From Paramecium pentaurelia (Eukaryota; Ciliophora; Oligohymenophorea; Peniculida; Parameciidae), in assembly GCA_905183005.1 (NCBI GenBank), contig CAJJDO010000145.1, forward strand, positions 230,634 to 294,633: DNA of 64,000 nucleotides, read 5' to 3'. Below the pieces are notes generated by a model, which worked only from the letters and a program-made list of their open reading frames with translations, had not been told where the DNA came from and made no database searches. Shown here piece by piece: positions 21,758-34,441 of the stretch. The position numbers were made by a program, and so were the translations under genes. Position 1 is the first letter of the stretch. Every line of letters begins with the position of its first letter.

Positions 21758-24700
21758 ATTTCGTTTTGCACTATTAGTGAATCCCATAACAACATAACAA
21801 TCACCTATAGTATACATTTTATAGACATTATATCTTTGACATAGTTTATCAAATTCTGTGAAAAGATTTCTTAACATAGTTACTACACCTTCAGGAGTTT
21901 AAGTATGTGAGTATTCAGTGAAACCTTTGATATCAGCAAAGAGGAGAGTCACATCATCAAATTCATCTATTAAGTCACTTTTATCATAGATAGAACTATT
22001 CTTCATTTTAAGATAGGAATGCATAGGTAATAATTAACTGACGAGATTTATTTGTTTAACCTTCTTTTCTTCATTGATTTATAAATTATTGAACATTTAT
22101 ATTTATTCACTCATTGCAAGATAATATCCTAATAATAGAATGAGCATGCAACAACAAATATAAAAGATTGCATAATGAGTAATTAAGTCAGTAGAAATGT
22201 AGAATCCTAAAAATAATGCAAGCATGATCATCATATATAGTATTACTTACAGAAACGAAAACATTTTCATTTAACAAGAAACTATCATTATATAAAGTAT
22301 TTCTAATAGACAAATTATTGCTACTTCTCTATTGTCAGTCAAATATGCCTAGAAAAGTACAGTGAAAATAGCATAAATAATTAAGATATAATACATAGTA
22401 TTAACTACTCTATTTCTATAAGCTTTGGATAATATTGGATATAGTACAAATACTAAAATCAAGAAAATAGCCTATATATATATATATAAATTTATTACTC
22501 TCAAAACAAAGATCAACAAATCATGATCAAACAATTTACGAACGATTATTGATAATAGAGTAATAATGAAATAAGTTATCCATAAAAATATCATACCAAC
22601 TCTAGATTCATATATATTTTATTCCTTAAGAATTTGATTGAAATTAGATTTTATTTCATTCTCTGGTATATCTAAAATAATATTTGGTTTAATCAACTCT
22701 AACTCTCTATCTTCTTATTCATTTGTTATTAATAATGAATCTTCAGTTAATACTTGTTCTGATATTTAAACTGGAATTGTTAATCTAGATCTATTTTCTT
22801 CTAAAGCTGAACCTTATGGTATTAACATAGGCATTGTTTATGGTCCTTTAGGAGATATTTCTACTTTATTAGATTATTTTAAATTATCCTAGTAAATTGA
22901 ATTATGTAATTATGATAGAAATTCCCTTTACTTTTTCGTTTTTGAAATTCCTTTTTATCGTACTTCTTTCACTACAACCTTTGTACAATTTTACCATAAT
23001 TAAAATGCTTTTGGTATTTAATAACCTATAGGTTTTGTTTTGAATACTTAATAAGTATCAATAATTCCTAAACCTTTTGCTTCCTTCTATTTCTTCTCAT
23101 AGTATTTAATTCCATGTTTTGCTTATTTAAAAGCTTATTCACTAAGTGTAATTGCTCCTGTATCTCCAGTTGAACCCACTCTACTTGTTTAATTGACAGG
23201 ATCTCCTATTAATGAAAATTATGGTTTATGATGACCAATAACTCCTGCAATTACACGTCCAACATGTATACCAATTTTCATTTCAATTTGATTACCTTTT
23301 CCATACTTTCTACCTTATACTTGTTACATCATATCAAAAGCCAAATTAACTAATCTCATAGTTTTCTCAATTCTTGTTACATGAGCAGTCATATTTTATT
23401 CACATGCTTTAATTCCTGTAGCAGCCATATATGTATATCCAACAGTTTCAATCTTTTGTACTCCATGTTGAATACATAAATTATCATATAATCTAAATAA
23501 TGAATCCAACATTAAAACTACATTCTTACCTTCCTCTTTCATTATAGTATCAAAATCACAAATGTAAGCAAATAATATTGAAACATCATCTTAAGCTTAT
23601 TACATTGAATATATCCCTGTAGATATCTGTTATCTCACAAATCTAGGAACTAATATACTCAATATATCTTAGGCAGCTACATTATCTTATTCAATTTAAT
23701 ATTTTGCTAAGTAATCATTTCTTCTATGTTTGATAGATTTGAAATAACTGAATAAAAATCTTATTGTGATACTCACAACTAATAAAATCTAAGTGCTAGC
23801 TGCATATACAGATACTCTACTTTGAGAATAAGTTCCATTAGATGTACTCAGATCTGTTGAAATCACAATTATCAATATTCTTACAATAAGTTAAATCAAA
23901 TAACAGATATTATACAACATTATTGGTATCACACTCATATTCATTGAATTAAATGTACTAAATAATATCACTATAGTAGCAGATAATGTTATAGTCAAAT
24001 CATCTGATAACCAATCAATTGCTACTTTTATTGCAAATATAATCAACACTATTAGATGTGAGTATGTATAATATTATTATTCCATTATATGACTACAAGA
24101 AAAGAGTATTATAATAAAGATTATTCCAAATACTACTAAATAGTATGCTCCTGTAAATACTCTTTAATCTGTCAAAAAGAAGTCTGTTAAACAATATGCA
24201 ATATAGTATAATAATAGAATACATAAGAATAATCTTAAATGCTTTAAAGATTAAATTAATTTATGAGCTAAAAACTTTTATTCTAAAACTAATTCTTTCA
24301 TTTCAAGTGTTAGAGGTTTCAATTTCATTTCAGTTACTTTTGTATCACCTGGATTCAACATCTCTTAGATATAAGGTAAAGTTGTTGAACAATCAATGAA
24401 CACCTTTTATATTATGGATGAAACATTACTATTATTTAATAATAATTAATATTTACATTTATAAATCTAAACATTAATGTAAAATCTCTTTGTTTGTAAT
24501 TAATTCCTACTCTACACCACTTTTATTTTTAAATGCAAATTATTAATATGCATTTGGAAAGTATAACAATTTTATTACATCATGTAAAAAGTAATTAATA
24601 AAATAACAACCAATAAGACTAAATATCATTGCAACAATACTATTAAATCTTGTAAATAATTGATATGTCAATTCCTAATAATCATAATTACTAAAATCTC

Positions 24701-27700
24701 CTCTATAATTAAGGAAAACAAATCCAACCAATAAACCAAAAGTGAATAGAAAAGCTATAACAACAACACTTACATTATTGCAGATCAATCTAAACAATAC
24801 TTTTAAAGATGACACAGTAATAAGTATATAGATTATTGATGTTGCTACCATTTGCATATCTGATTAATAACCATCATTTGTCCATGCATAATTAACCATG
24901 TAAATACAAGAATATAATGTGTAAGCAGCACATAAGATTGACTCTAAAAAGCCTTCAATCAAATAATTAAGCCAGAATCTACGTGTTCTTATTTAACCAT
25001 CTATATAAAATGCAGGAAATCTAGCATTTACTAATGGCTCTGTCTACTTATCAGCTAAACCTATGACTAATGCATTAGGAGTAGTATATAAAAAAATGTA
25101 TAAAAATACTGTCATTGAATCATGTAAGGATGTAGCTGTAAATTGACAAAACCAATTAAAAAAGAATAATGTCATACCTAAGAAACCAGCACTATAAAAT
25201 AAATAGATGATCATTGATGATACTCTTTCACTATGCAATTTACATTTCTATAATAATAATACTTTGATTTCAAAAAGTGTATTAACACTAATATCTCCTG
25301 CATTCACTTAAGGATAAATATGATTTCTTTTGCTGTTTATTATTTCAATACTTATATTTGCAGCTTACATCATCAATGCATCATTATATCCATCACCTAC
25401 TCCTAAAACTGTAGGATTATTTGGAAAGTAATTACGAATTATCATACAAGCTAATTCTTTTTATTAAGGATTCATATTGAATCCAATTAAATTCTTACAA
25501 ACACATGATAAGAACCTAAAATGACTCATTAAATCAGGTGATTCACTTATCAAAGATAATGAATGGCCATTAACCACTAAAAAAAATTTTAATACTTATT
25601 AATATGATGCTCCTTCAAAAAATGTAACACTTGTTTTAATCATACTTCTGTTTGTAATATTCTCATTCAAATGCTTATCTTATTATTTCTCTTGTATTTT
25701 TTAAAGTTCACTTTAAATTTGTCCTATAGCTGTATTAATTTATAACCATATCTATTCTTTATCAGTTGCAACAATCCTCAAATATTTTGATGCTTCCATC
25801 ATTTCTAATGATTATGCACAACTGATTGTTTAAAATTCCTAATCACCACTCAATAACCAAATATCAATATTACAATCTTTAACTGTTTTTATGAAATCTA
25901 AAGCATCATTCTTTAATTCTTCTTTAAATCCTGTCATTCCCAATATATTCAATTCTTTCTCATATTCTAATGCTAATTCCTCAAGAAGTGTATCTTGATT
26001 TGTTAAAGAACTATGTAATAGATTAAATTATTATTTATAACTCTCTGTTTCTTTTTCACTCAAAACTCTAGTTGCATAGATAATCATTCTAATTCCTCTC
26101 TATTTGTAATGTTAAATATAAGAGTCTAATTCTTCTCTTTCTTTATGATTTAATTGCAATTTTGATTTTATTGCTTCATAATCTCCTTTACAAATTAATA
26201 ATGAATTGTTTTTTGATCCTTCTCCACATAATTAATTAATTGCTTAGTATTTTTATTTTAATTCTAAATCCATAGTCATAGGAGCCTAAATTACTACAGA
26301 ATTTAAATTTCTTGTGTATGTAAATAAATTCAATCCTAAAACTTGATACCATATAGGATTTCCTCTTATTTTACATAAATACATATCAGGACTATCAAAT
26401 TTATTGAAATTTTCTAGTGAATAACCACAAGAGCGAGCAAATGTTAATGCAATTTCTTCACTTTTTGAAAAGGATTCATAAGTAATGGAATCAGCACCAA
26501 ATACTAATCTAGCCTCATGACATAACATTAAGCATTTCAAAAATGCATCATAATATAATGTATTTATATCTTCAGTTTATAAGTATTCTTATTAAGGAGA
26601 ACTATTTCTTAATTGATTCACTAATTAAATGAATTCATCATTATTATTTCCTGGACTATTTCTTGTTTTTGGTTATGGTAAAAATATTCTAGATTATAAG
26701 AAATCGTTTAAAGGTTATTAGACTGAGCTCTCTAAATTATGTAACATAGTCATTCTCTTATTTTATGGTAAAGCAGTTATCTAATTAAAAACTGGATTGT
26801 TATTTGATGTTTTTACACTTTTTAACAATAATTTACCACTTGGTTAGACATCAGTATGACTGCTCTTTTTATCATATTCAAATGGAATCAAATATTCATT
26901 ATTATCATTGATACTAGCAAATTTAATTGGATCTTCATTTTCTTCTGGTTTGACTGATTTTGAATTTAAAGTTGTTTATAATTAATCATAATTTAAAGTA
27001 AATGACAATGAACCAAATAAGAGATTATCCAATTTTTAATAAGATGTAGTTAAAGTTCCTGTTTTATCAATTAACATATAATCAACATGTCCTAAATCAC
27101 AAAGATTGTTAGAACTGTTTATTTTAACATACTTAATAATATTATCTTCAATTTAATTGATCTCATATTTAAATAAAGAAATAAAATTTACAAAATCTAA
27201 TAATAGATAAAGAGTAGATGGAATTAATTGAGCATATAGTATTGCCAATTAAAAGACTTTCATTCCATTGGTAGTATTAGGATCAATTAATAATGCAAAA
27301 TTACCTTCATCTGATCTTGCCAATAGAACTATGATTGATATCAAAGTAAAGAAGAGTGATAAACAAGCCATTAGAAATGAATAGAAATTGCATTGTTTTT
27401 CTTCAAAACTATGTTTTTATGCATTGTAATGACTACTTTGCATAGTTTTAGTATTTTCACCAACATATACAACTAAACCAAATAACCATGATGTTTATTT
27501 TATCTTAGTTCCTTTAGGGATGAAATTGTCAATAGTTAATTCTTCATTTTTTGGATCCTTCTTTAATTTTAATCTTCCATGAAATCTTTCAGTATTTCCA
27601 TTTGGTGCTTCATATTCCAGTTTCCCAGTTAACATTTTCCTATATTCTGGAAATTAATTCTTTAATCTTGTTCTTAAGACTATCAATTATGTTAAATATG

Positions 27701-28233
27701 ATGATTTCTTCTTTGTTAAAGTAGATTTGCCATCATAATATTAAGTGTCAACCATACAGATTGCCTCTCTATCTCTAACTTATCCTGTATCTAATAAGAT
27801 CATATCTGCAGGTACAATGTCTCCTTTTATAAGATATAGAATATCTCCAATTTAAATGTCACTCCATTTTATAGTTTCTATTGAACCATCTTTGGCTCCT
27901 CTAGATGTTGTTTGCATATTTATTTTATGATCATGACTCTATCTACGTATGTCTAGTATGAATTCCATTAAGACATAAAATATCACACTCAATCCAATAG
28001 GGAATATAGTGATCCATCTATAAAATGGAGATAATGTTGGATCAATCAACATTATTAAGGAAATCCCTAAAAGATAAATATTTCCAAATCTTTCCAATGC
28101 ATTGAATAATGTTTTAGGTAAAAAGTTATATAACTAACATTATCATGAACATTACTCTATATTTTCTAGTGTTGAAAATGTTTTTGTTTTAAGGTACACT
28201 CAATAATTGAACATTTCCCTTATGCAATTCCAT
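21294..28233 (-). CDS. P4-type ATPase/guanylyl cyclase fusion
   Basis: About 2270 aa in many exons, including a first intron of 22 nt after codon 22 and introns of 28, 26 and 24 nt near the end. Makes cGMP; the architecture is the ciliate/apicomplexan one. The N-terminal half is a P4 ATPase: KGDIVPADMILLD, DKTGTLTT (aspartate near residue 380), LLSGDQEF and GVGDGYNDALMM (near 940), with paired membrane spans. Then a six-span block, cyclase domain one (FAYICDFDTI, QKIETVGYTYMAATG, QFSLIGDPVN), a second six-span block, and domain two (FADIKGFTEYS, YTIGDCYVVMGF, DIYGKDVSIAN). Domain one is C2-like and domain two C1-like, the reverse of mammalian adenylyl cyclases. The Glu in QKIE and the Ser in QFSL, in place of Lys and Asp, indicate GTP as substrate. 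The actuator motif reads YDGKSTL where P4 enzymes have DGET. Confidence 0.92.
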
Positions 28234-28341
28234 GGTTATCATCTATGAATCACTTCCATAACAGAAGTTCAAACATTCACGGAATCTCCTCAACCATGTT
28301 TCTACTATTTATTGATGGTTATAATTCATATATTAATTTAA

Positions 28342-29232
28342 ATGTAATAATCAAAAGCTGCATTGGAAATAGGTGGAACATTTATTTAAGTTGGTATTGG
28401 CACTAAAATAGATAACAAATGGACATTAACCAATAAAAAGACATTTGATACAAGAGATCCAGAAGATACTCTAATTGATCTAGTCACTTATTTACAATAA
28501 TTTCAATTTGATTCAATTTAAATAGCATCATTTGGTCCTTTATGTTTAAATAAAGATGATCCAAAATATGGATCTATTACATCCACTCCTAAACTCAAAT
28601 GGCAGAATTTCCCTATTGCAGCTAGATTATCATAATAATTAAAGAAACCTTTTGCAATTGACACTGATGTTAATGCCTGTGCTATGGCTGAATTTATGTT
28701 AGGTAATCATAAAGTAAGATAATCACTTGCTTATATTACAATTGGAACTGGAGTTGGTGTAGGTATAATAGTGAATGGACAATGTGTACATGGAATGTTA
28801 CATCCAGAAGGAGGTCATATTTTAGTTGCTAAAAAGGAAGAAGACAAAGATTTCAAGGGAGTTTGTGCATTTCATGGAGATTGTTTAGAAGTACTATTAT
28901 AAATATGATATCATTAGGGATTATGTACAAATGTTGCAATAGCTAAGAGATTGAATTGTTCTATTACTGAATTACCAAATGTTAGTGATGATCATCCAAT
29001 ATGGGAATTGATAGGATTCTATTTGGCAGAAGCATGTCAAAATTTATTATATCTATTGTCAATAGAAAAGATAGTATTAGGAGGAGGAGTTATGAATAGG
29101 AAACTCTTGTATCCCATTATTGATAAGCACTTAAGAAGTTTAGTCAATAAGTATGTGGAAATACCAGAAAATTACATTGTGGAACCAGAAGTAGAAGATG
29201 TTGGATTAATTGGTGCATTATTATTATAATGA
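28342..29232 (+). CDS. ROK-family sugar kinase (fructokinase-like)
   Basis: 287 aa, one 27-nt intron (28891-28917). ATP-dependent hexose kinase of the ROK family (fructokinase/glucokinase branch), cytosolic. N-terminal phosphate loop EIGGTFIQVGIG; TPKLKWQNF; DTDVNACAMAE, where the first Asp of this motif is the catalytic base; ITIGTGVGVGIIVNG; HPEGGHILV; then CAFHGDCLE, whose Cys/His spacing fits the ROK zinc site; and VLGGGVMNR near the C-terminus. Length is normal for the family. The order is close to bacterial fructokinases (GxCxFHGxCLE). The hexose specificity cannot be settled from sequence. Confidence 0.85.
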
Positions 29233-29323
29233 TAATTTATCAATTATTTTGATCTCTTCTATATTTCTTAAGGTTTATAAATTGATATGAATTTTTTAAT
29301 AGGTAAATAAATATATAATAATA

Positions 29324-30596
29324 TCATTTAGTTTCAGATTATTTTATAGTAGTCTTTTCCAAATTGCTTTCTGGTTATTAAACTTATTTTGATACAGTAT
29401 CATCTAATTTTGTTATTTTCTTAATTGGAACTTATTTTTATCCAGATTCATAGTAGATTGATTATTGCATTGGTATTGGTTGCATTTGTTTAGTTTAATA
29501 TAATGGTTATGGTTGATGATAAGTTTAATATAAAACTTATGGTTATCTTGGAGAACTTAATATTTTTGATTAAGGTGAACTCAATATTTATTGTTGAGGT
29601 ACATAAGTTTATGAATAAACAAGTTTAGTTGGAGACATTTATCGTTTTTCTTGATAGAATGGAATCAAGTTACAAATTTTATCTCTAAATTAATCGATTA
29701 CTTATTTTAAATCATTCCAACTTGGTCTTGCATTTTCTTCAATTTATAATAGTTCTCTTACAAAATTTGTTAATAATTATGAATAACCTGATCTCTTTAC
29801 TTTTTATAATTTTGAATCAACTAAATGTTATGATATACAACCATTCTAAAAATCCATGCAATCATAAGATTCTTCTAAGAGTAAGACTTCCAATAAAGTC
29901 ATTCCAAATGAAAATACATCACTTTTATATTCATTATGTTATGCTTTAAAATTCATATTTCTATAATTGTTTAATAATGTAGGTGATAGATAAGCTCTAT
30001 CCTTACTTAATAACATCTTCTGAAATCCATGTTAACCACCAGGAAAATAATTATATTCTGCCAACTTTACACTTCCATTCTCATCCAAATATATGTTTTA
30101 TGGTTGAATATCTCCATGAACTTATTTCTATTCTTCCAAAAATGCCAAAGGATCTACTATTTATTATATTAATAGCCAAATATGAGATTCAGGATATCTC
30201 TTAAGTGGTTATCTTCTCTTTTTCAATTCACTTTCTAATGTGTCAGGAAAATATTCTGAAACAACTATCACTAAACTGGAATCAGAACAAATTGATTATT
30301 CATTACAAGTACGAACAGCCAGTAATTACACTAAATTAGGATGTACAAAGATTTTCCTCTTTCTTAAATGGTTTGTTATCTGTGTTAATTCAGTATCACT
30401 TTTAGTTTACAATTTCTTAATACAAATCATAGTATTATTCTAATTATAACAGCTGAATTACTTAATTATGATTGTACAACTTCACTTATCCAAATTAGTT
30501 GTGATCAGATTCTCTTTCCTTTGAATATTGTAGTAAAAACATTTGGTACTATTATTATGTCTTCATTTCATTAGTATCACTTTAATCAGCTCCCAT
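29324..30596 (-). CDS. probable pseudokinase with Q/P-rich tail
   Basis: 415 aa, one 25-nt intron; begins MGAD. A protein-kinase fold can be followed (VHPNLVQLLAV, VVSEYFPDTL, then KSDVFSFGMTLLEVLL as subdomain IX, and ARPSWNDL), but key residues are changed. The catalytic loop reads VHGDIQPQNIYL: HRD is HGD, and the usual lysine after the aspartate is Gln. The DFG position reads AEY, so the metal-binding Asp is lost. The glycine loop and VAIK lysine are not evident. The tail (about 110 residues) is rich in Q, P, S and Y with repeated QTY and SSP. Probably a non-catalytic scaffold; Gly2 could be myristoylated. Confidence 0.65.
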
Positions 30597-30962
30597 TAAC
30601 GAATAAATTAAATTAATATCATTAAATAAAACTTTTATTTCAAACATTTTAAACTGTAATTTATATATAATACATAGACATTCATTTTGAATTTCTATTC
30701 AAATTTAATATAAACATTTAAACTTATTAGATATAATAATAATATAATTTATAGTATTAAATTAATATATATTTTATAGAAATATAATTCTTCAAATTTT
30801 TTAATAATTTATCTTAAATTATCATATAATGAATTAGATATATTTAAATGTATTATAAAACCTAAATCTAATTTTGAAATTAAAATCTATAACAATTTTA
30901 TTTTATAATTCATATTATTTTTAAGAAATTTAATATCTATTTATTATATATATATAACATAT
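30597..30962. other. AT-rich intergenic stretch
   Basis: Extremely AT-rich gap between two minus-strand genes; nothing recognisable. Confidence 0.5.
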
Positions 30963-32263
30963 TCAATACACTCTGGCTTTTTCATCGAAATCTTATTCAA
31001 ATTAATTATCATACATTAAATCTTAACCATTTCCGCTAAAATCTTCATCTTCATAATAAGAAAAAGTAAATGTACTAGATCCTATTGAAGACTATATAAT
31101 AATTTAATTTATTATTTACTGAATAATTTTCAGAATGCACTAACTTTTATTCACTATTTGAAGTATCAGAATATTCAACATCCATATTTTGATTTCCTTC
31201 TTATAGTTATTAATTCCCATTCTATTGACTATGACCAGAATTATAAATAATTTGATATTTATTCTGTCGACCCAACAAATGTTTTTAAATATGTGAATAA
31301 AATCTATTTTTCACCATATTTTCCTACATCATTAAATAATTTTACAGATCTTCCCTTTAAATGAGAAGCTACAACACTCCATTTTGCACCATATTAATTA
31401 TAATATTTAACAATCTCTTAATCCTCTTATTCTGTCCAAGGTACAAAATTAAGTGCAGGATCTAATTTATTGAGATATCTTTCTCTAATTTATTTCCCTG
31501 TCCTCCCTTAAAAATGTCTAGCCAATTTAGTCCAATTCTTTCCCTCTTAAGCTACTAATTATACTAATTTTGTATCTTCATCTTAAGTCCATTTTTATTT
31601 ATTCTAAATATTATCATTTTTTAATTAACTTAAATAGGATTTATTCTTCTCCATCGCTAAGAACATTATGAAATATTTCGTTCAGGCATAAATTAAATTA
31701 TTTTACTCCAATTTCCTTAATATTCTTGATACAACTTTCTAAGACGTTGATCCTCTTCAGGTTACCAAATTTTTACAACTCTTTTATCTCCATCTTGTTT
31801 CTCTTTTGTTTTAGTTATTTTCTTCTTTAAACCCTTCTCTACTTTCTCTTAAGATTTGGAACTATTATAAAATAATATTAATATCCTCTTACCGCATTAC
31901 TTAATGATCTTTCATTTAATAATGATTTCCTCTATTATCATCTACCATTTAATATTCAAACTAATTCTCTTAAATGTTGTCTTCTTCGAAACTACTCTTT
32001 TTTTATTATTATTTTTCTTCATTTAATTATAGATAATTATCTGTAGGTGATCCAATTGATGATGTAGGCTTGGATTCTTAAAAATTTCAATAATTTGTGC
32101 TACTTATTAGTTCATTCATTGCAGTTTTTCCAATGTCTAACTCAATCCTTCTTTGTTCTAAAAATTGTTCCTCTTAACTTTTATTGCTATTTTGTGATTT
32201 TGTATCCTTTTCATCTCTTTGCCGTTTGGAGCAGCAAAAATTAAATACAAGGTCTAGAAACAT
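30963..32263 (-). CDS. Three-repeat Myb (MYB3R-like) transcription factor
   Basis: 388 aa from six exons; introns of 27, 31, 26, 22 and 28 nt make the coding length divisible by three. Charged N-terminal region with a basic KKKITKTKEKQ stretch, then three Myb repeats: IWQPEEDQRLRKLYQEY...ISQCSQRWRRINP; KWTQDEDTKLVQLVAQ...GKQIRERYLNKLDP; PWTEQEDQEIVKYYNQYG...SENMVKNRFYSHIQ. Spacing and the tryptophan pattern are those of R1R2R3 Myb proteins, which in animals and plants control cell-cycle genes. The C-terminal tail is acidic and S/Q/N-rich (GSSTFTFSYYEDEDF), a possible activation region. TGA is at 30965-30963. Confidence 0.9.
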
Positions 32264-32428
32264 CTTTTTGATGCTTTACTTGTTATTTAATAATTTATTA
32301 ATTACTTGATTCTTACTAATTATATATATATTTGTTTGATTTAATTAAATTGTATTAATTATTGCATTATTATTTCTAATTTCTATTAATACAAGGTATT
32401 AATTATAATAAAATAAAATATATTTGAT

Positions 32429-33241
32429 ATGAAGCAAATGGAAGAGGAATTAATAAATTAAAAAAATATTCGTGAGAAGACAGGATTACCAATAAGAAGA
32501 TTCTATTCTGTTAAAATTAAATGTTTAATATGTTTGGATGATTTTGTAAAAGATGATGAAATTTTCAGAACAAATTGTGGAGACACCTTCCATAAAAATT
32601 GTATCTAAGAACTTATTGGAAACTGTTTGAAAGAAAGATATTAATAACTTTTTTGTCCATCATAAGGCTGCAGTAATATTTGTGATTTAAATAATAAATA
32701 GAAGAAAAATTATCAGCATCACTTTTGCCCAAATTAGGATTCAATTATCAACAAATTAATATCTATTTTAGTGCATAATTAGAAGAATTAGTACTTAAAC
32801 ATTAAAATAGATTCTCATGTTGTCCAACACTTGGATGTTAAAACATTTTTATCATTAATTAAAAAGAATCACCTTAATTTTATTGTGAATTTTGTGACAA
32901 AAAATATTGTTTAAGATGTAAATCAGATTCACATCCTTAATTCACATGTGAATAATTCTAATAATCAAAAAATAAAGAAGTAAAAAATCAATTTATATAT
33001 AATAATTATAGAATAATGAAAGAGAATTTAGAAAGTTAGTTGAAAATATGAATTGTAAATAATGTACAAATTGTGGAGCTTGGATATTTAAAGAGAAAGT
33101 AATAAAATTATATGAAATTAGGGATGTAATCATATGAAATGTAAATGTACATATGAATTTTGTTATAAATGTGGACGAAAGTATAGACATCCAGATTGCA
33201 AATGTCCCTTATTTGACCGAGACAATTTACCATAACCTTGA
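32429..33241 (+). CDS. RBR (RING-IBR-RING) E3 ubiquitin ligase
   Basis: 242 aa, three introns (32673-32701, 32980-33011, 33099-33121). RBR ligases receive ubiquitin on a RING2 cysteine before passing it to substrate. RING1: CLICLDDFVK...GDTFHKNC...FCPSQGC. IBR: CCPTLGC...FYCEFCDKKYCLRCKSDSH. RING2: CKQCTNCGAWIFKEKGCNHMKCKCTYEFCYKCG, written here only as its recognisable parts: CTNCGAWI, GCNHMKC (the Cys of GCNHM is the catalytic position) and FCYKCG. Compact, with no N-terminal regulatory or UBA domain visible. Substrates unknown. Confidence 0.9.
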
Positions 33242-33300
33242 CAAAAATTACATATTATTGAAATATATTAATTATTATTAAAAATTGATGTATATTCTTT

Positions 33301-33456
33301 ATGGGTGAAAATAATAATTGTTTCTAATTTAAGAGCTACAAAGAAGATGAGAATTTCTTGAATTTAATTTAATATATAATAATTGATTTTTTTTAATTAA
33401 AAATAAATTTTGATATTATAAATTAACTTCGATATTAAATTGAAGGTGAGAAGTGA
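33301..33456 (+). CDS. possible small ORF, 51 aa
   Basis: Code-6 frame starting MGENNNCFQFKSYKEDE and ending IEGEK then TGA. The N-terminal part looks protein-like, but the length is short and no homology is recognised. The rest of 33242-33756 is AT-rich with no other signal. Confidence 0.25.
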
Positions 33457-33756
33457 AATAAATTTAAAATTTCAAAATTCCAGAAGAGAGGACTAGCATA
33501 ACATAATTTAAAATTAATTCAGCAACCAATAAGTTTAACTTCTATTATAATTCCAATGTAAAAATAATTATAAATTTTGATAATTTCAATATTCATTCCT
33601 TTAAATTCGTCATTTCGTTATGCTGCTTTTTTATGATTTAATATAACTTTTCCACATCTTTTGAAATACAATCTAATTCTTTTGTTTATTGTCCAAACTT
33701 CTCTATAATTAGTGTTTTATTTATTCATACTTTAAAGTTGTTAAACTTCCAAATAA

Positions 33757-34236
33757 ATGGCATAAGAAAGTTAACTTAAGGATTTTTATTGTAAGCCTGG
33801 AGTCTATCCATTGTGAGTACAGGATATAGAATTAGGTTATTATTTCTTGATAGTAATTTTTCCAGAACATGCATCAATTAAAACAAAGACATTGTTGCAG
33901 AGTATTTTTCTCTTTCTTTTTCTTTAAGTTGAAAAAAAGTTAGCTGAGTCATTGAAGTAATTTCTGAGTATATGTTTTGCTGATGAATATTTAACCTTAT
34001 GGAGAATAGCAGCCTAAAATAATTAATTATTTTCAATTCTTCATTACCTAATAAATTGGAAGTCGATCATTAACTACACTCAATATTAACTTTGTTTTTA
34101 TCTCCTAATCAATTGCTTTTCTTTATTTAGTTTTATCCTTAGTTTATTCTAAGATAAGAACAGGATTTTATTCCATTTTCAGAAGTATTAAGAGTTATTA
34201 AAAATACTCTGCACATTTAAGATTTGGTTAATGTGA
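33757..34236 (+). CDS. hypothetical protein
   Basis: About 150 aa if a 27-nt intron beginning GTAAGCCTGG is removed; this restores one frame from MAQESQLKDFY to TGA 34234-34236. A second 27-nt GT...AG stretch (starting GTATTTTTCTC) is in frame and may or may not be spliced. Visible segments: QDIELGYYFLIVIFPEHASIK, cut here at VIFPEHAS, and EKKLAESLKQFLSICFADEY, cut at FLSICF. The C-terminal half is hydrophobic and aromatic. No family recognised. Confidence 0.4.
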
Positions 34237-34441
34237 TATATATATATATATTAAGTAAGTAGAATGATTGGATTTTATACTTTTTTTGTATAAATTACAA
34301 GAGGAAATTTGGTCAAATTTTAGATATATAATTGTGGATTAATTCATTTTTGAAAGGTGTTTTAAATTTATTGTGTAACTACTTTGGGCTCAAGAATAAT
34401 TTTTTGTAAATTAATCAATTGAATAATAATAAATTTCAAAG

